Position numbers and translations under genes: made by a program
Assembly: GCA_035276085.1 (NCBI GenBank)
Contig: DATELY010000075.1
Coordinates: forward strand, 1-23,482
DNA length: 23,482 nucleotides
From: DATELY01 sp035276085
GTDB taxonomy: Bacteria > Pseudomonadota > Gammaproteobacteria > Steroidobacterales > Steroidobacteraceae
Direction of reading: 5' to 3'
Notes under the pieces: generated by a model
What the model saw: the letters and a program-made list of their open reading frames with translations, nothing else
Told to the model about the DNA's origin: nothing
Database searches by the model: none
Shown here: positions 9,501-23,482 of the stretch, in pieces
Layout: the number at the start of each line of letters is the position of its first letter
Numbering within the stretch: the first letter of the stretch is position 1

Positions 9501-12500
9501 CCCGATCACCTGCTTTCGCATCACGCCCCTGACCCCGCACAGCCGCAAGTCCGGCGTGTAGAGCTTGCCCTGGCGCACGATAAATACGTTGCCGGAAGTC
9601 GCACTCACGACCTCGCCTTCGGTATCGAGCATCAGGCCCTCATCGACACCATCGCGAAGCTCCTGCTGCGCCAGGACCTGCTCGAGTCGATTCAGGTGTT
9701 TCAGGCCTGCGAGTCGTGGATTGCGACTCCAGCGCGTCGAACACCACTGGGCCTGTACGGTGGATGATGCTTCGGCCCAGGGATACAGCATGATGAGCCG
9801 CATCGCTTCGCTGTTGGACGCGGGTCGATACCCACGGGCGGCACCTGAGCGCACGAGGACTGCCTTGACGATTGACGGCTGCGGCTGACGCGGCAGGCAG
9901 CTCAGCTCCTGCAGCAATCCGTCAGTTGAAAGTGCGATGCCCAATCGGGCGCAGCCCTCGGTGGCACGCTCGACATGAGCATCGAGGAACCGAATCTGTC
10001 CATCGAGCAGGCGCATCGTTTCGAACACGCCATCGCCATAGTGCAGACCTCGATTTGTGATGGCGAGTGCGTGCTCGGGCTCGACGATGAGCTCGCCATT
10101 CAGCCACGCCTGCACTGTCACGCGTCGATCTCCAATGCTCGCAGCAGACCCCGCGCCTTGGCGCGCGTCTCTGCCAGTTCCCGTGCGGGAATGGAGTCGG
10201 CCACGATGCCGGCGCCGGCTCGGAAACTCAGTTGCCGGTCACGTACTTCCAGGGTCCGGATCAGGATGTTCAGATCCATGCTGCCATCGCGGTTCAAATA
10301 ACCCAGCGATCCCGTGTACGGTCCGCGGCCGAGCTGTTCGAGCTCTGTGATGATCTGCATGCAGCGCACCTTGGGACACCCCGTAATGGTGCCGCCAGGA
10401 AACACTGCCGCGATGATCTGCCCCGGAGTTGTCTCGGGACGCAAGCGACCGCGCACGTTGGAAACGATGTGATGCACGTGAGCGTACGTTTCGATGGTCA
10501 TGTACTCATCGACTGCGACCGTCCCCGCCTGGCACAAGCGTCCGAGATCGTTGCGCTCCAGATCGATCAGCATGATGTGCTCGGCCCGCTCTTTGGGGTG
10601 CTCGCGCAGTTCGCGTATCAACGCGGCGTCATCTGCGGCGTTGCCGGCACGCGGGCGCGTCCCCGCAATCGGGCGCGACTCAATCCAGCCATTGCGCGCC
10701 TGTATCAGGCGCTCGGGCGATGAGCTTGCGATTGCCAGCCCATCCAGCTGCGCAAGCGCGCCGAACGGCGCCGGATTGGTCCGCCGGAGGCGCTGATAGA
10801 GACCCGGCGCAGCGTTCGAGCTCGACAGCACCGCCTGCCAGCGACGCGACAGATTCGCCTGATAGATATCGCCAGCGCGAATGTACTCCTGGCAACGTTC
10901 GACCACTGCGATGAAGCGATCGGGATCTTCCTCGCTGGTTCCTTGCGCATGCACAGGCTGCATCGCATCGCCGCGTGGCCACTGCGAAAGCTCGCGCTCG
11001 AGCTCTCGCGATTCGGCGTCGTATCCCTGTTCGGCAACGACCCACGCTTGCCCATCAATGCGGTCACGGATAGCCACGACCGGAATGCGGATCGCCGTGG
11101 CGACGAGGTCATCGATGCAACGCAAGAATGGCAGGGTGCGCTCGATCTGCTGCGCCAGCTCATAGCCCAGGTAGAGCAGCCAGCCCCCGGTAAACGGCAG
11201 ATCGGAAGGCGCGCTCGGGACGCGATCGCGCAGCCATGATTCATCGAGGGCAGTGAGGAAGTCGCCGCTCTCACTTCCATCCAGGCGGCCATCCGACCGC
11301 AACGACAGGCTCGCCTGAGGGTAGCCAAACAAAAGATCGTAGCGACCGAGCCGCTCGTGTGTACCGGTGCTCTCGAGCAATGCCGGAAAGCGCAAGGGAT
11401 CGGCCGCGTGCAATGCGCGCAGCTCAGCGCCCTGCAATTTCACAGGGCGCGAGTGGCAGTGGGAAGGAATCTGCAGCGTCACGCGGCGGGCTCCACCGCG
11501 TCGGTGAACGTCAACCGAACTTGCGGAAGATCAGTGTGCCATTGGTGCCGCCGAACCCGAAAGAGTTGGACAGCGCGACATCGATCTTCATCTGTCGCGC
11601 CGTATTCGGCACGTAATCCAGATCGCATCCTTCGCCCGGGTTCTGCAGGTTGATCGTCGGCGGTGCCACCTGGTCGCGCAACGCCAGGATCGAGAAGATG
11701 GCCTCGATGGCACCCGCGGCACCCAGCAGGTGACCGGACATCGATTTCGTCGAGCTCACAGCCAGCTTGTACGCGTGATCCCCGAAACAACGCTTCAACG
11801 CAAGGGTTTCGGCGACATCGCCCAGATCGGTCGACGTGGCATGCGCATTCACATACTGCACATCGCTGGGATTCAGTTGGGCATCGCGCACGGCATTCGC
11901 CATCGCCAGGCGCGCGCCTTCGCCATCTTCGGGAGGTGCCGTGATGTGATGCGCATCGCCGCTCATACCGAAGCCGATCAGCTCGGCATAGATCTTTGCG
12001 CCCCGAGCCTTGGCGAACTCGTACTCCTCCAGCTGCACCGCAGCGGCGCCGTCCGAGAGCACGAACCCATCGCGATCGCGATCCCATGGGCGGCTCGCTG
12101 CCGTCGGATCATCGTTCCGAGTGGAGAGCGCGCGGGCCTGGCAGAAGCTGCCGAGGCCAAGCGGTGTCGTTGCCATCTCGCCGGCGCCGGCAATCATCAC
12201 GTCCGCGTCGCCATACTGAATCAGTCGCCCGGCAAGGCCGATCGCATGAGTCGACGTCGTGCAGGCGGAGACAGTGGCGATGTTCGGACCTTTCAGCTTG
12301 AACTGAATGGAGACATGGCCCGAGATCATGTTGATGATGCTGCCCGGCACGAAGAAGGGTGAGATCTTCTTCGGGCTGCGCGTCTCGATGTACTTTTCGT
12401 AGTTGTCCTCGATGGTATCGAGGCCGCCGATACCCGAGCCCATCGCCACGCCGATACGCGCGGCGTTCTCTTCAGTCACGACGATGCCGGAATCCCGAAT

Positions 12501-15500
12501 GGCCTGCGCTGCAGCGGCGTACCCGTACTGCATGAACGGATCCATCTTGCGCAGATCTTTCGGCGACAGATAAGACTGTGCTTCGAAGCCTGTAACCGCA
12601 CCGCCGAAGCGCACGGGAAAGGCACTGACATCGAAGCGTGTGATCGGACCGATGCCGCTCTTACCGGCGAGCACGTTGTTCCACGCGGTCGCAATGTCGC
12701 TACCGAGGGGAGATACGATGCCAAGGCCGGTGATGACGACGCGTCGCTTGGACAAGCGGTCACCTCTGGTGGATTGATCGAGGGGGGAAGCTTTGCAGCT
12801 CGCTGAGCCCTCGAGGGAGCTCAGCGAGGGATACGGACATCACGCCTGATTGCGGCGCTCGGTGATGTAATCGATCGCCTGTTGAACGGTGGTGATCTTC
12901 TCGGCGTCCTCGTCCGGAATTTCGGTCTCGAATTCCTCTTCGAGCGCCATGACGAGCTCGACCGTGTCGAGTGAGTCAGCGCCAAGGTCATCGACGAAGG
13001 AGGCGTCGTTCGTGACTTCTTCTTCTTTCACCCCCAATTGTTCGGCGACGATGGCTTTGACTTGCTGTTCGATACTGCTCATTGGTTTACGAGTCCTCTG
13101 TGAGACTACTCTGCCCTTGCCGAAAGGCGACCCGGTTATGGGTTAGGTGGGTCGCGTCGGGGGGCGCATTGTATGTTAAGCGTTGGAACCGTCCAATATT
13201 TTTGCCACCGGTCGTAAGGCCGCGACCCTGCTGGCATGCACTCAAACCATGTACATCCCACCGTTGACGTGCAAAGTCTCGCCGGTGATGTAACCGGCTT
13301 GCGGTGAGGCTAGAAATGCCACCGCGTGGGCGATGTCTTCGACCGCGCCCAGTCGTCCCAACGCGATCTGGTCCAGCATCTTCTGCTGCTGTTCTGCAGG
13401 CAACTGCCCCGTCATGTCGGTGCTGATGAAACCAGGGGCTATCACGTTGACCGTAATGTTGCGCGAGCCGATTTCCCGCGCCAGCGATTTGGAAAAGCCA
13501 ATGATTCCCGCCTTGGACGCCGCGTAGTTGGTCTGGCCGGGATTGCCCATCACACCCACGACGGACGCGATACTGATGATGCGCCCGCGACGGGCCTTCA
13601 TCATCCCTCGCAATACCGCCTTGCTCAGCCGATAGACCGAGCCGAGATTCGTATTGATGAGGTCGTCCCACTCCTCCGGCTTCATGCGCATGAGCAGATT
13701 GTCGCGTGTGACCCCGGCGTTGTTGACCAGCACCGTCGGCGCGCCTTCGGCTGCTTCGACATTCTTCAAGGCCGCGTCGACGGATGTTGCATCCGCCACA
13801 TTCAACACAATTCCACGGCCGCGAAAGCCGTTGTCTTTTAGCAGCTGAGTAATGGATTCCGCACCGGCTTCGGTGGTCGCCGTACCGATGACCGTAGCAC
13901 CCTGCCGTGCAAGCTCGAGTGCAATGCCGCGGCCGATACCGCGCGATGCACCGGTGACGAGCACGATCTCCTGTGCCAGCGGGGCCGTGTTGGCTGGTGC
14001 GTTCATGCCGCGGCTCCTGTTGTCTTCAAGGCTTCCTGCAGTGAGGCCGGATCCTCGACCGCCAGGAATTGCAGATCCTTGTTGCGGTCGATCCGGCGAT
14101 TGAGACCGGTGAGCACGCGCCCGGGGCCGCATTCGATGATCACCCGCGCACCGGCTGCGATCATGGCCTGCACCGTTTGTGTCCAGCGCACGGGCTTCAC
14201 CAGCTGTTCGACCAATGCACTGCGGATGGACTGTGCGTCGCCATGCTTACGGACATCCACCGTATAAATCTCCCGCACAATGGGCGTGGCGAGCTGCACC
14301 TGGGCAAGACGTTCCCGCAGCCGCTCTGCGGCCGGCTGCATCAGCGGTGTATGCGAGGGAGCGCTGATCGGCAGTTTGATGGCGCGCTTGGCACCCCTGG
14401 ACTTGAGCACTTCGACCGCGCGGTCGACGGCAGATGCCTTGCCGGCGATGACGACCTGGCCTGGCGAATTGAAGTTGGCCGGCTGGACGACTTCGCCCTG
14501 CGCCGCTTCGATGCAGGCCACTTCGACAACCGCGTCGTCAACACCCAGGATGGCTGCCATTGCCCCCTGCCCCGTCGGCACCGCGGCCTGCATCTGCTGC
14601 CCGCGATAGCGAACCAGATCGATGGCCGTGCGGTAGTCGAGCGCTTCCGAGCAGACGAGTGCCGTGTACTCACCGAGACTGTGTCCCGCCATCATGGCCG
14701 GCAATGTACCCCCGTGACGGCGCCACACCCGCCAAGCTGCAACGCTCGCGGCCAGGAGCGCCGGTTGTGTCTTCTCGGTCGATGCGAGCTCTTCCTCGGG
14801 GCCGGCTTGGACGAGGCGCCACAAGTCATAGCCCAGCACATCGGACGCTTCTGCGAACGTCTCCTGCACGAGCGGCTCGGCAGCGGCAAGGTCTTTGAGC
14901 ATGCCCACGGATTGTGAGCCCTGACCCGGAAACACGACGGCAACTGTCATTGGCAACCTGGCGGTGAGCGTGGCGCGAAAGGGGCGCGATTATAGCGATG
15001 CGCGCTACGGCTGCTCGCTCCGTCGCTGCCAACCCAGCACCGCCATGCTGCCGAGGATCCCGCCGCCAACGCCATACGCGTGAGCGTCCACGATGACCGC
15101 CAGCCCGGAGGTGAGGGGCAGCGCGCCCTGCCATTGCTCCCACGCCAACTTGCCGGCCAGGACCACAGCCAGAGCCGTGGCCAGGCCGTGCTGCCCCGAC
15201 CGCCACCAGGCAATGACACCCGCCGCGAGTGCTCCATGCAGGATTCCCGACGCGCCGACATACCAGTGGAGACCGGGGTTCCAAGCCAGGAATCCGATAC
15301 CGATCGCGCCGGCACTCATTAGAAGAATGACTACCCACTGCCCCGCCCGATAAGTCTGCGGGAACAAAGCCGCAATCAGCACGGTCCCGACCATATTGAG
15401 CGCGAGATGCTGGCCGTCCCCATGGACCAGATGGGCCGTGACCAGACGCCATACCTGTCCCTGCAGCACGGCGTCGCGCTGGTAGCGCAATGCATCGGTT

Positions 15501-18500
15501 GCGGCCGGCCACACCCATCCCAATGCGGCAAGCAACAGGCAGATCGCGATCAGCGAGCCGAAAACCCGGCTTGTCGCCTCCTGGCGCCATGTCTGTGTGT
15601 GACGTGGGCCCGACTCAGTCATGGTCTGACTCAAGCGTACAAACCCCTTTGCTATGATCGCCCGCCCATCCACCGCGCGCTGCACTGCATTGCGCTTCAT
15701 TTCTAGTCATACGAGATCATCCATGACAGCGGACACATCGTTGGGAAGAGCATCGAGGAGCGCCATCGTGTGCAACGCACGCGGCTTCACCTTGATCGAA
15801 ATCATGGTCGTCGTGGTCATCTTAGGGATTCTGGCTGCGCTCGTTGCACCGAACGTCATTCGCCGCATCGATGATGCCCAAATCGCCAAAGCCAAGCAGG
15901 ACATTCGTGCGTACGAAACCGGCTTGAACCTTTTCAAGATGGACAACTTCCGTTATCCGACGAGCGAGCAAGGTCTCCAATCGCTCGTGCAGCAGCCGAA
16001 TGACCCGACCATCCGCAACTGGAAGCCGGGGGGCTACGTGGCCGGTTTGCGCAAGGACCCCTGGGGCAACGACTATCACTATGCCAATCCCGGCTCGAAG
16101 GGCGGCGAATACGATCTGTACTCCCTCGGCGCCGACGGCGAGGAAGGCGGCGAAGGGACCAACGCCGACATCGGCAACTGGAACGTCGAGTGACCGACCG
16201 CTTGCGCTGAGCGACCATGCGCCGCGCCCCGATCCGATGTGAGTCAACCAGCAGCGGCTTCACGCTGATCGAGATCCTGGTTGTCGTCGTGATCGTCGGC
16301 ATCATCGTCGCCACCGCCACCCTGTCCGTCGGTGTGCTGGGCCGCGATCGGGAGCTGGAGGAGGAAGCCAAACGCTTCACGGCCGTGTTGAGCCAGGCTC
16401 GCGAGGAAGCCGAGCTGCAGGGCATGGATGTGGGCGTGTTCGTCACTCAACCGGCGTACGAGTACTTGCGCTACGACGGACGGCGCGAGTACTGGAAGCC
16501 CATCGAGGACGATCGGCTGTTCCGAACTCGAGAGCTACCGGAAGGCGTACGTGCCCGCTTGTGGATTGACGGTCGCGAAGTCGTACTGAAGCCCAAGCTG
16601 GAGCCCTACGACGAGAAGGAGCATGACAAGCACGCGCCCCAGGTGATGGCGCTGTCGAGTGGCGACGTCAGTCCCTTTGAACTGCGATTGGAGCGCGAAG
16701 GCACGACGGAACAGTGGCGCGTGATCGGTGCCGCCGACAACAGCGTGAAAGCGGAGGCCATCGATGCGAGCAAACGCTGATCGCGGCTTCACGCTCATCG
16801 AAGTGCTCGCCGCACTCATCATCGTTGCGATCGGCATGCTTGCCGTCATCAAGGGCGTAAACGAGACCGTTCGCAACGCGGCTTATCTGCGCGACAAGAC
16901 GCTCGCCCACTGGATCGCGATGAACCGTCTGGCCGAGCTACGCCTTGCCGGGCGCGTTCCCGAAGTCGCCAAGACGGACGGCGATCTGGAATTTGCCGGT
17001 CAGAAATGGCGCTGGAAGATGAGCGTGACGCAGACACAAGTGAAGTCGATGCGCCGGATCGACATCAATGTGCGTCGCGATGGCATGCCGGAGAAGAGTT
17101 CGCTCGCGGCGATCACTGGCTTCTACGGCACAGCGGTCGAGCGGCCGGGCGTCGTTTCGACGGCGCAATCGTGGGCGCTCAACCCTGCATTGACGGGCGA
17201 TCCCAACGATCCGAACAATCCCAACAATCCGAACAACCCCAATAACCCGAACCACCCGAATAACCCGAATAACCCGAATAACGGCAGTACGCCTGACGAG
17301 CCCGCACCGGACATCGCTCCGCCGCTGCCTGAGAATGTGCCGCCGGATCCGCCGACCGCTCCGGTACCTGAACCAGGGGCGGACTAATGTGCGCCGGGTA
17401 CGTCAAGTCGCATGTGGCGCGTGGCTTCACGCTGATGGAAGTGCTGGTCGCCGTTGCGATCTTCACCGTCATCGGCGTCATGGCGCTGAGCGGATACAAC
17501 GAGCTCACGAGCCAGGGCGTTCTCGCGACCAGGAGCTCGGCGCGAGTGCGACAGGTACAAAGCGCCGTATTCCGGATGGTGCAGGACTTCGAACAACTCG
17601 AGCCGCGCCCTGTGCGCGAACCGCTAGGCCAATCCATGGAGCCGGCACTGGAAGCGAAGACGGGAACTTCGCCGCTCGTCATGTTCAGTCGCGCCGGCTG
17701 GAGTAACCCCGCGGGCGTGCAGCACCCCACCCTTCAGCGCGTCGCGTATCGCCTCGAGAACGGCAAGCTCTATCGCGATTACTGGGTCGTGATGGATCGC
17801 ACGCAGACACTCGAGCCCGTCTCCACCGAGCTGCTGAGCGGTGTGAAATCGGCAAGGCTTCGATTCATGGATCTGAATCGGCAGTGGAACGAGCAATGGC
17901 CGCCGCCGGGATATGTGCCTCCTGTGCCGCAGTACCCCAACCTCCGCCCCATCGCCGTCGAAATCAATCTGGAGCTGGAAGACTGGGGCAAGATCAGGCG
18001 CATCGTCGAGGTGGCGGGATGAGCGCCCATCGCCTTCCCCGCGCGCAACGCGGCGTCGCGCTGATCATGGCCGTGCTGATCGTTGCGCTGGCAACGATCC
18101 TGGCCGTGGACGTCGGCTTCAAGGCCTATCTCGATCAGCGCCGGGCCGCAACGTCCTTCGCGCTGGAGCAAGCGTTCGAAGTGGCCAAAGGCGCGGAGGC
18201 ATGGGCCGCGGACATTCTCAAGGAGGACGGCGCTTCGGGTAGCAAGCGGGACGATCTGACCGAGCGGTGGGCAACGCCGCTGCCGCCGTTGCCGATCGAT
18301 GGCGGTGAGCTCGAGGGGCAGCTTCAGGACCTGCAGGGCCGCTTCAACTTGAACACGCTGATCGTCGCGGACCAGACCGGCAAGATCGTTACGAACCAGC
18401 CCGCCTATGAACAGCTCGTACGACTGTTGGGGCTGTTGAATCTGGAGACGCATTGGGCCGCCAAGATCACCGATTGGATCGACCCCGACGACAATCCCGT

Positions 18501-21500
18501 GAACAATGATGGCGCCGAGGACTCGATCTACACGTCCCAGACACCACCGTATCGGACAGCGAACATGCCCATGACGCGGGTGAGCGAATTGCTGGCCTTG
18601 CCAGGGTTCGGCATCGAGCGCTATCGCCGACTTGCGCCGCATGTCACAGCATTGCCGAGCAACGTCACTATGATCAATCTCTGCACGGCATCGCCTTACG
18701 TACTCGATTCCATGAGCGACCAGACGAACTACACGCTGTCCATCGAGAGCTTTACGAAAGCGCGCCAGAACGGCTGCGTTCCAGACAAGCGGACGTTCAA
18801 TGCCGAGCTCGACTCGGCGAGCATCAACGCCAACGCGAAGGCTTACTACAAGAAGAACATTGGCGAGAGCAGCAACTACTTCGAGGCCAACGTCTGGATC
18901 ACTATTGGCACTACTCAGTTCACGCTGTACAGTCTTTTGTATCGCTCCCAGACGAATACTGTCGGCCCTCTTCTCCGCAGCTTTGGAACCCGCTGATGCC
19001 TGAAGTGCTAGTCATTCGATTGCAGGGCACGCCCGCTGCGCACAGCGCGGAGTGGATCGTGCTCGATGCGAATGGCGGACGCATCGGCGGAGTCGAACGC
19101 GGCGTGCTCAGCGAGGTTGCGACGCAAGCTGGCGACAAGCGTGTTGTCGTGCTCATTCCCGGCACCGATGTCCTGCTCGCCGAGCCCGTGCTGCCCGCGA
19201 AGGGTGGGAACAAGCTCGTCCAGCTCGTGCCTTACGCGCTGGAAGAACAGCTCGCCAGCGATATCGAGGATCTGCATTTCGCTGTCGGCCGGCGTGAGCC
19301 GCAGCAGGCCGGCACTCCCGTCGCCGTCATCACGCGTGCGCGGATCGAAGCCTGGCTCGAGGTACTCACGGCTGCCGGTCTGCGCGCGGACGCGTTGCAT
19401 GCGGAGACCTCAGGTCTGCCTTCTGTTGCCAATGGTGTGTCGCTGCTGATCGACGGCACGCGCGTCTACGTCAAGCGCGAGGGCAAACCCGGCGCCGTGA
19501 TCGATGTCGATCCGTTGATCGAAGGAGTGCAGCTCGGATTGGACTCCGGGGCCGAAGCCCACGAGCACGTCACCTTGTACGTGACCGAGTCGGACTACGA
19601 ACGCGAGCGTGACTTGCTGGAGGGTCTGCGTGAATTCACGGCGAGCCTGCAGATGAAGCTGCTGCCGGAAGGCGCCCTGCCGCTCTTCGCTGCGACCGTT
19701 GTCAGCACGCCGCCGGTCAATCTGCTGCAAGGCCCGTACGTTATCGCATCGCCGACCAAGATCTCGCTCGCACCGTGGCGCTACGCCGCGATGCTCGCCG
19801 GCGTGTTCCTGCTGAGTCACATCGGCTACAAGGCCGTGCAGTACTCGCAGCTCAAGCGGCAGGAGGTGGAGCTCGATGCCGCGATTCAGCAGGTCTTTCA
19901 AGCCACCATGCCCGGTGCACCGCAGCCCGATCCGAAAGATGCACGCGCGCAGATGGAAGCTCGGTTGACAGCCATTCGTGGCGCCAACATCACCGGCGGC
20001 TTCATGGGCGCACTCGACACGTTGACCAGCGCACTTCAACAAGCCCCCGGCACACAACTGGAAGCCGTCTCCTATCGACAGAACACGACGGATCTGCGCG
20101 TGCTCGCACCGAACGTCGGCGCCCTCGACCAGATTCGGCAGAGCGTGGCAGCACAGGGTGCCAATGCAGAAATCCAATCGGCCAACCCGCGCGACAACAA
20201 GATCGAAGGGCGCATGCAGGTGCGCACGGCCGGGGCCTGACGCATGACGCTGAAGCAGAAATTCACGGCCTTGAGCACACGCGAACGCGCCATCGTCATC
20301 GGTGGCGCGGTGTTGGTCGTGTTGGTCGCCGTTTACATGCTCGCCTTGTCGCCCTTCTATCGCGCCCTCGATGCGCGCGCGGAGCGGCTCGATCGCAAGC
20401 AGGCCGATCTGAGCTGGATGCACAGCGTTGCGCCTGAGCTGCAATCATCTGGCGGTGCGATGCCCGCTGCGGTACCCACGGGCGAATCGCTCGTGGTGTT
20501 GGTCGATCGCACGGCTCGCGAAGGCAACCTGGCTTCCGAGCTCACGGGACAGACTCCCACTGGCAACGGCGGTATTCGCGTGCGCTTCGAGAACGCCAAC
20601 TTCGACACGCTCGTGCTGTGGATGGGCTCGCTGGTGCAACGTCATGGGGTGTACATCGATCAGGCCACGATCGATCGCGGCGAGAAGCCGGGGCTCGTCA
20701 ACGCCAGTTTCGTCCTCACCCGCACGGGCGCCTGATGAAACGAGGCTGGGTGCTCACACTGTTGGGCCTGTTTGCGTTTTTGATCCTGCTCGTCGTCACC
20801 CTTCCCGCTCGCGTACTCCTGGGCCGCATTCCTGGTGTGGAGGCCAGTGGCGTCAGTGGCAGTATCTGGTCCGGTCGAGCTGCCATGCTCAGCGTGCAGG
20901 GATTTGCGCTGGGACCCACCGAATGGCGCCTGTTCGCATTGCCACTGCTGCGGGGACGATTGGACATCGATGCGAAAATCAGCCCACCGAATGGCAACGG
21001 TGCCGCGCGGTGCCTGCTCGCGATGGATCAGAGCGTGCAATGCTCCCGCGTGACGATCGCGCTGCCGCTGGAGTTCCTTCCTCTCAGCAGCTTGCCGCAG
21101 GGTTGGACGGGACGCATCAACGCCAACCTGACGCGTCTCGATCTCGAGCGCGGCTGGCCCACAGCAGCTGAAGGGCAGATCGATGTATTGGATCTGCGAC
21201 GTCCTGCGGGTGCGGGCGCAGCGTCATTCGGCAGCTATCGCCTCGTGATGCCCGCGCCCGATGTGAGTGGCAATGACAGTGCTCTGGCCGGCGCGCTGCA
21301 AGACACAGGGGGGCCGTTGAACGTGATCGGTACGCTTACACTGTCGCCCGATCACTCCTATGTCGTCGATGGCCGAGTCGCCGCGCGCAACGACGCGCCG
21401 CAAGAGATCGCACGATCGATCGAGTATCTGGGCACACCGGACTCGCAAGGACGACGCGAGTTTTCGTTGGCGGGAACGCTGTAGAACACAACAGCGTAGA

Positions 21501-23482
21501 GACGTCGAGATTATGTAGGGATGGGCCATTCCATCCGTGATCAGAAGACAACGAGCCCGCTCACTCCCAGGCGGATGCGAAGCGAATCACACCTCCTTAC
21601 GGGATTCGTTTCGCTACGTGCTCCCTGCACGACTCGCGTCCTCCAAGGCGCTGCAAGTCCATCCGTAGCCTTGCAACTCGTCCTGCTGAATTAAGCGACG
21701 AACTCAAAATCGCCCCCTCATGAGAGCAAGAGAAATACCGAGCGACCGATGAGAGCGACGACTACATCAGTGCTGTCTCTTCACAACTGACCACTCGCAG
21801 CCGTACTCATCCTTAAGGACTACGCGGTGGCCCCCATGATTCATAGGTGGACTTGAACTCCGTGAGTGCTTCGGCCTGCTCGGTTCGGTTGCACAGTGTT
21901 GGGTACGCCGCCGTATTGCTCTCGAGAACACTCTCCTTCAAGAAGGTAAAGGCGCATGCGAGCGTAATGTCGGGTTGCATGACGCGACTTCCGAATAACC
22001 AGCCCTCGGTGCTGCGTGCCTGACACCGCCGCTCCAACTCCGTCAACGTTGAGTACATCTGCGTTCGACAGCGATCGACCCATGGCTCGTGCCGCTTGTC
22101 TTCGGGTCGGAATACGCCTTCATAGATGAGGCTGCGGCCTTTCTCTGCGCTACCCATGGCAAGCGACATCAGTTGCAACGCCGTACGCCGCATCGCACCT
22201 GACCGCGGCACCAAGGCACGGTCGGGCCCGACGACCTCATCGAGATAGTCGAGAATTGCCGCGGACTCCACGAGCACTTCGCCATCGTCCAGCGCCAGGG
22301 TCGGCACTTGCCCCAATGGGTTGTACTGTCGAATGCGGTCGAAATCCTTCCCGACCGACCAGTTGCGGTGCTCGAAACCGATCCCCAGCAACTGCATGCT
22401 CACTGCGACGCGACGCACGAACGGAGAGTCGAACATGCCAATGAGGATCATTTTTTCTCCCGCTGCGGATCGCGCTGAAAGTCTATCGAGTCCCGTAGTG
22501 TTGAAGATACTCGATCCCTACTCGCATGTTGCCCGTGATGCTGTGCGGCAACGCCTCGTACAGCACGTATACGAGTACGCCGTGCGCAAGCCCCGACACA
22601 TAAAGGTTGGGCGCACGACGATAGACGGCACAACTGATGAGTCCGGCGCCCAAAGTCACTGCAATCAAGAAGCCGTTGGGAACGTGCAACGCGGCGAACA
22701 CGATGGCTGTGACGATGCCTGCCGCCGCAGGCGACCTCACGATCTCGATGCACCGCCGATAGAAGAAACCGAGCAATAGGTATTGCTGGAGCAGGCCGGA
22801 CGCGATGAATTGAACGAGAGATCGCGCAGCTTGCGCGGCAGTTGGCAACCGGAGCGATCCGAGATACGTGCCCACCGCGAGCGCAATCGCCGCACCCACC
22901 AGGACCACGGGTACTAGCCATGCGGTGGCAGCCGCTGCGGTATCCCATCGAAATCCAATATCGCGTGCCTGCTCACCCACCCTGCGGTGCGATGACGCTG
23001 TGATCAGTAAAAGGACCGACGCAAATATGAGCGGCGCCCCAGGAAACAACTGACGGCCAAACCACAGGAATGCAGCAATGACGACGACGGCGGCAACCAG
23101 CTCGAGCACTGCAGCCCTCGCGTTGCGTTCAGGTGGACCGGTAGCCAGGCGCGCACCTTCCGAATGCGGATGTAACGTGGACATGCCGCAGCTTATATCC
23201 TGAAGCGCATAGTGGCCGCGCCCGCTCTCGTCGCACGGCAACCGGTTCGCTAGCAGCGCGACTGCGCTCACATCGGCAGTCGCACCGCTCCCAGATACAG
23301 CGCGATCAGCAGGGCGCAGATACCCACCACCCAACCCTCAGCGACGAGGCGCATCGGCAGCGGCGCACCGCGCAACTCCATGAACTCCAGGATCACGAAG
23401 CGCACCTTCACCAGCGCCAACCCGATGATCGCAATCCCCGCCTGCGTCACCTCCTCGAACGGAAAGCCGTGACCCATCTCCC

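Overview
The window is GC-rich, densely coding chromosomal DNA from a gammaproteobacterium. The order fabD-fabG-acpP-fabF, then pabC-mltG-tmk-holB-pilZ, is a classic gammaproteobacterial cluster. The protein sequences and the divergent type II secretion (T2SS) operon suggest a Xanthomonadales, Nevskiales or Steroidobacter-like lineage. That placement is inference; no rRNA, tRNA, mobile element or CRISPR array is visible to fix it.

Left end (1-5891): after about 530 bases with no convincing gene come a small conserved hypothetical (+) and a lone TIR-like (DUF1863/MTH538-type) protein (-) that converges on it. Next are an endonuclease/exonuclease/phosphatase-fold hydrolase and an orphan FadB/FadJ-type beta-oxidation alpha subunit (+, 16-bp gap). 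A cNMP-cNMP-rhodanese fusion protein (+) follows, then a divergent HPF/RaiA-like protein (-).

Centre (6223-15622, all minus strand; transcription runs from high to low coordinates): rrtA (rhombosortase), fabD, fabG, acpP, fabF, pabB, pabC, mltG, tmk, holB, pilZ. Most junctions overlap by 1-4 bases or are separated by a few bases, so this is one long transcription unit with an extra strong promoter before acpP. It joins fatty-acid initiation and elongation, the chorismate-to-PABA branch of folate synthesis, glycan-strand termination, dTMP kinase, a clamp-loader subunit and a type IV pilus PilZ protein. pabB sits between fabF and pabC, and the tatD gene that often follows pilZ is absent.

Right centre (15768-21484, plus strand): gspG-H-I-J-K-L-M-N, the pseudopilins and inner-membrane assembly platform of a T2SS. 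Consecutive genes overlap or nearly touch. gspC, D, E and F are not in the window. The operon diverges from rrtA; rhombosortases process GlyGly-CTERM proteins, a class tied to T2SS, so the two halves of the window are probably linked functionally. GspI carries an unusual C-terminal tail with nine Asn-Pro-Asn-type repeats.

Right end (21485-23482): a 328-base non-coding gap with a strong hairpin, then on the minus strand a GST-family protein and a CPBP-family membrane protein whose usual Glu-Glu motif is Gln-Gln. Last is the edge-truncated gene of a cytochrome c oxidase subunit IV-like protein.

The most interesting items are the rhombosortase/T2SS pairing, the GspI repeat tail, the Gln-Gln CPBP protein, the TrpE-like active-site motif in PabB and the lone TIR-like protein with its catalytic Glu intact. 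No clear complete novel system is visible.
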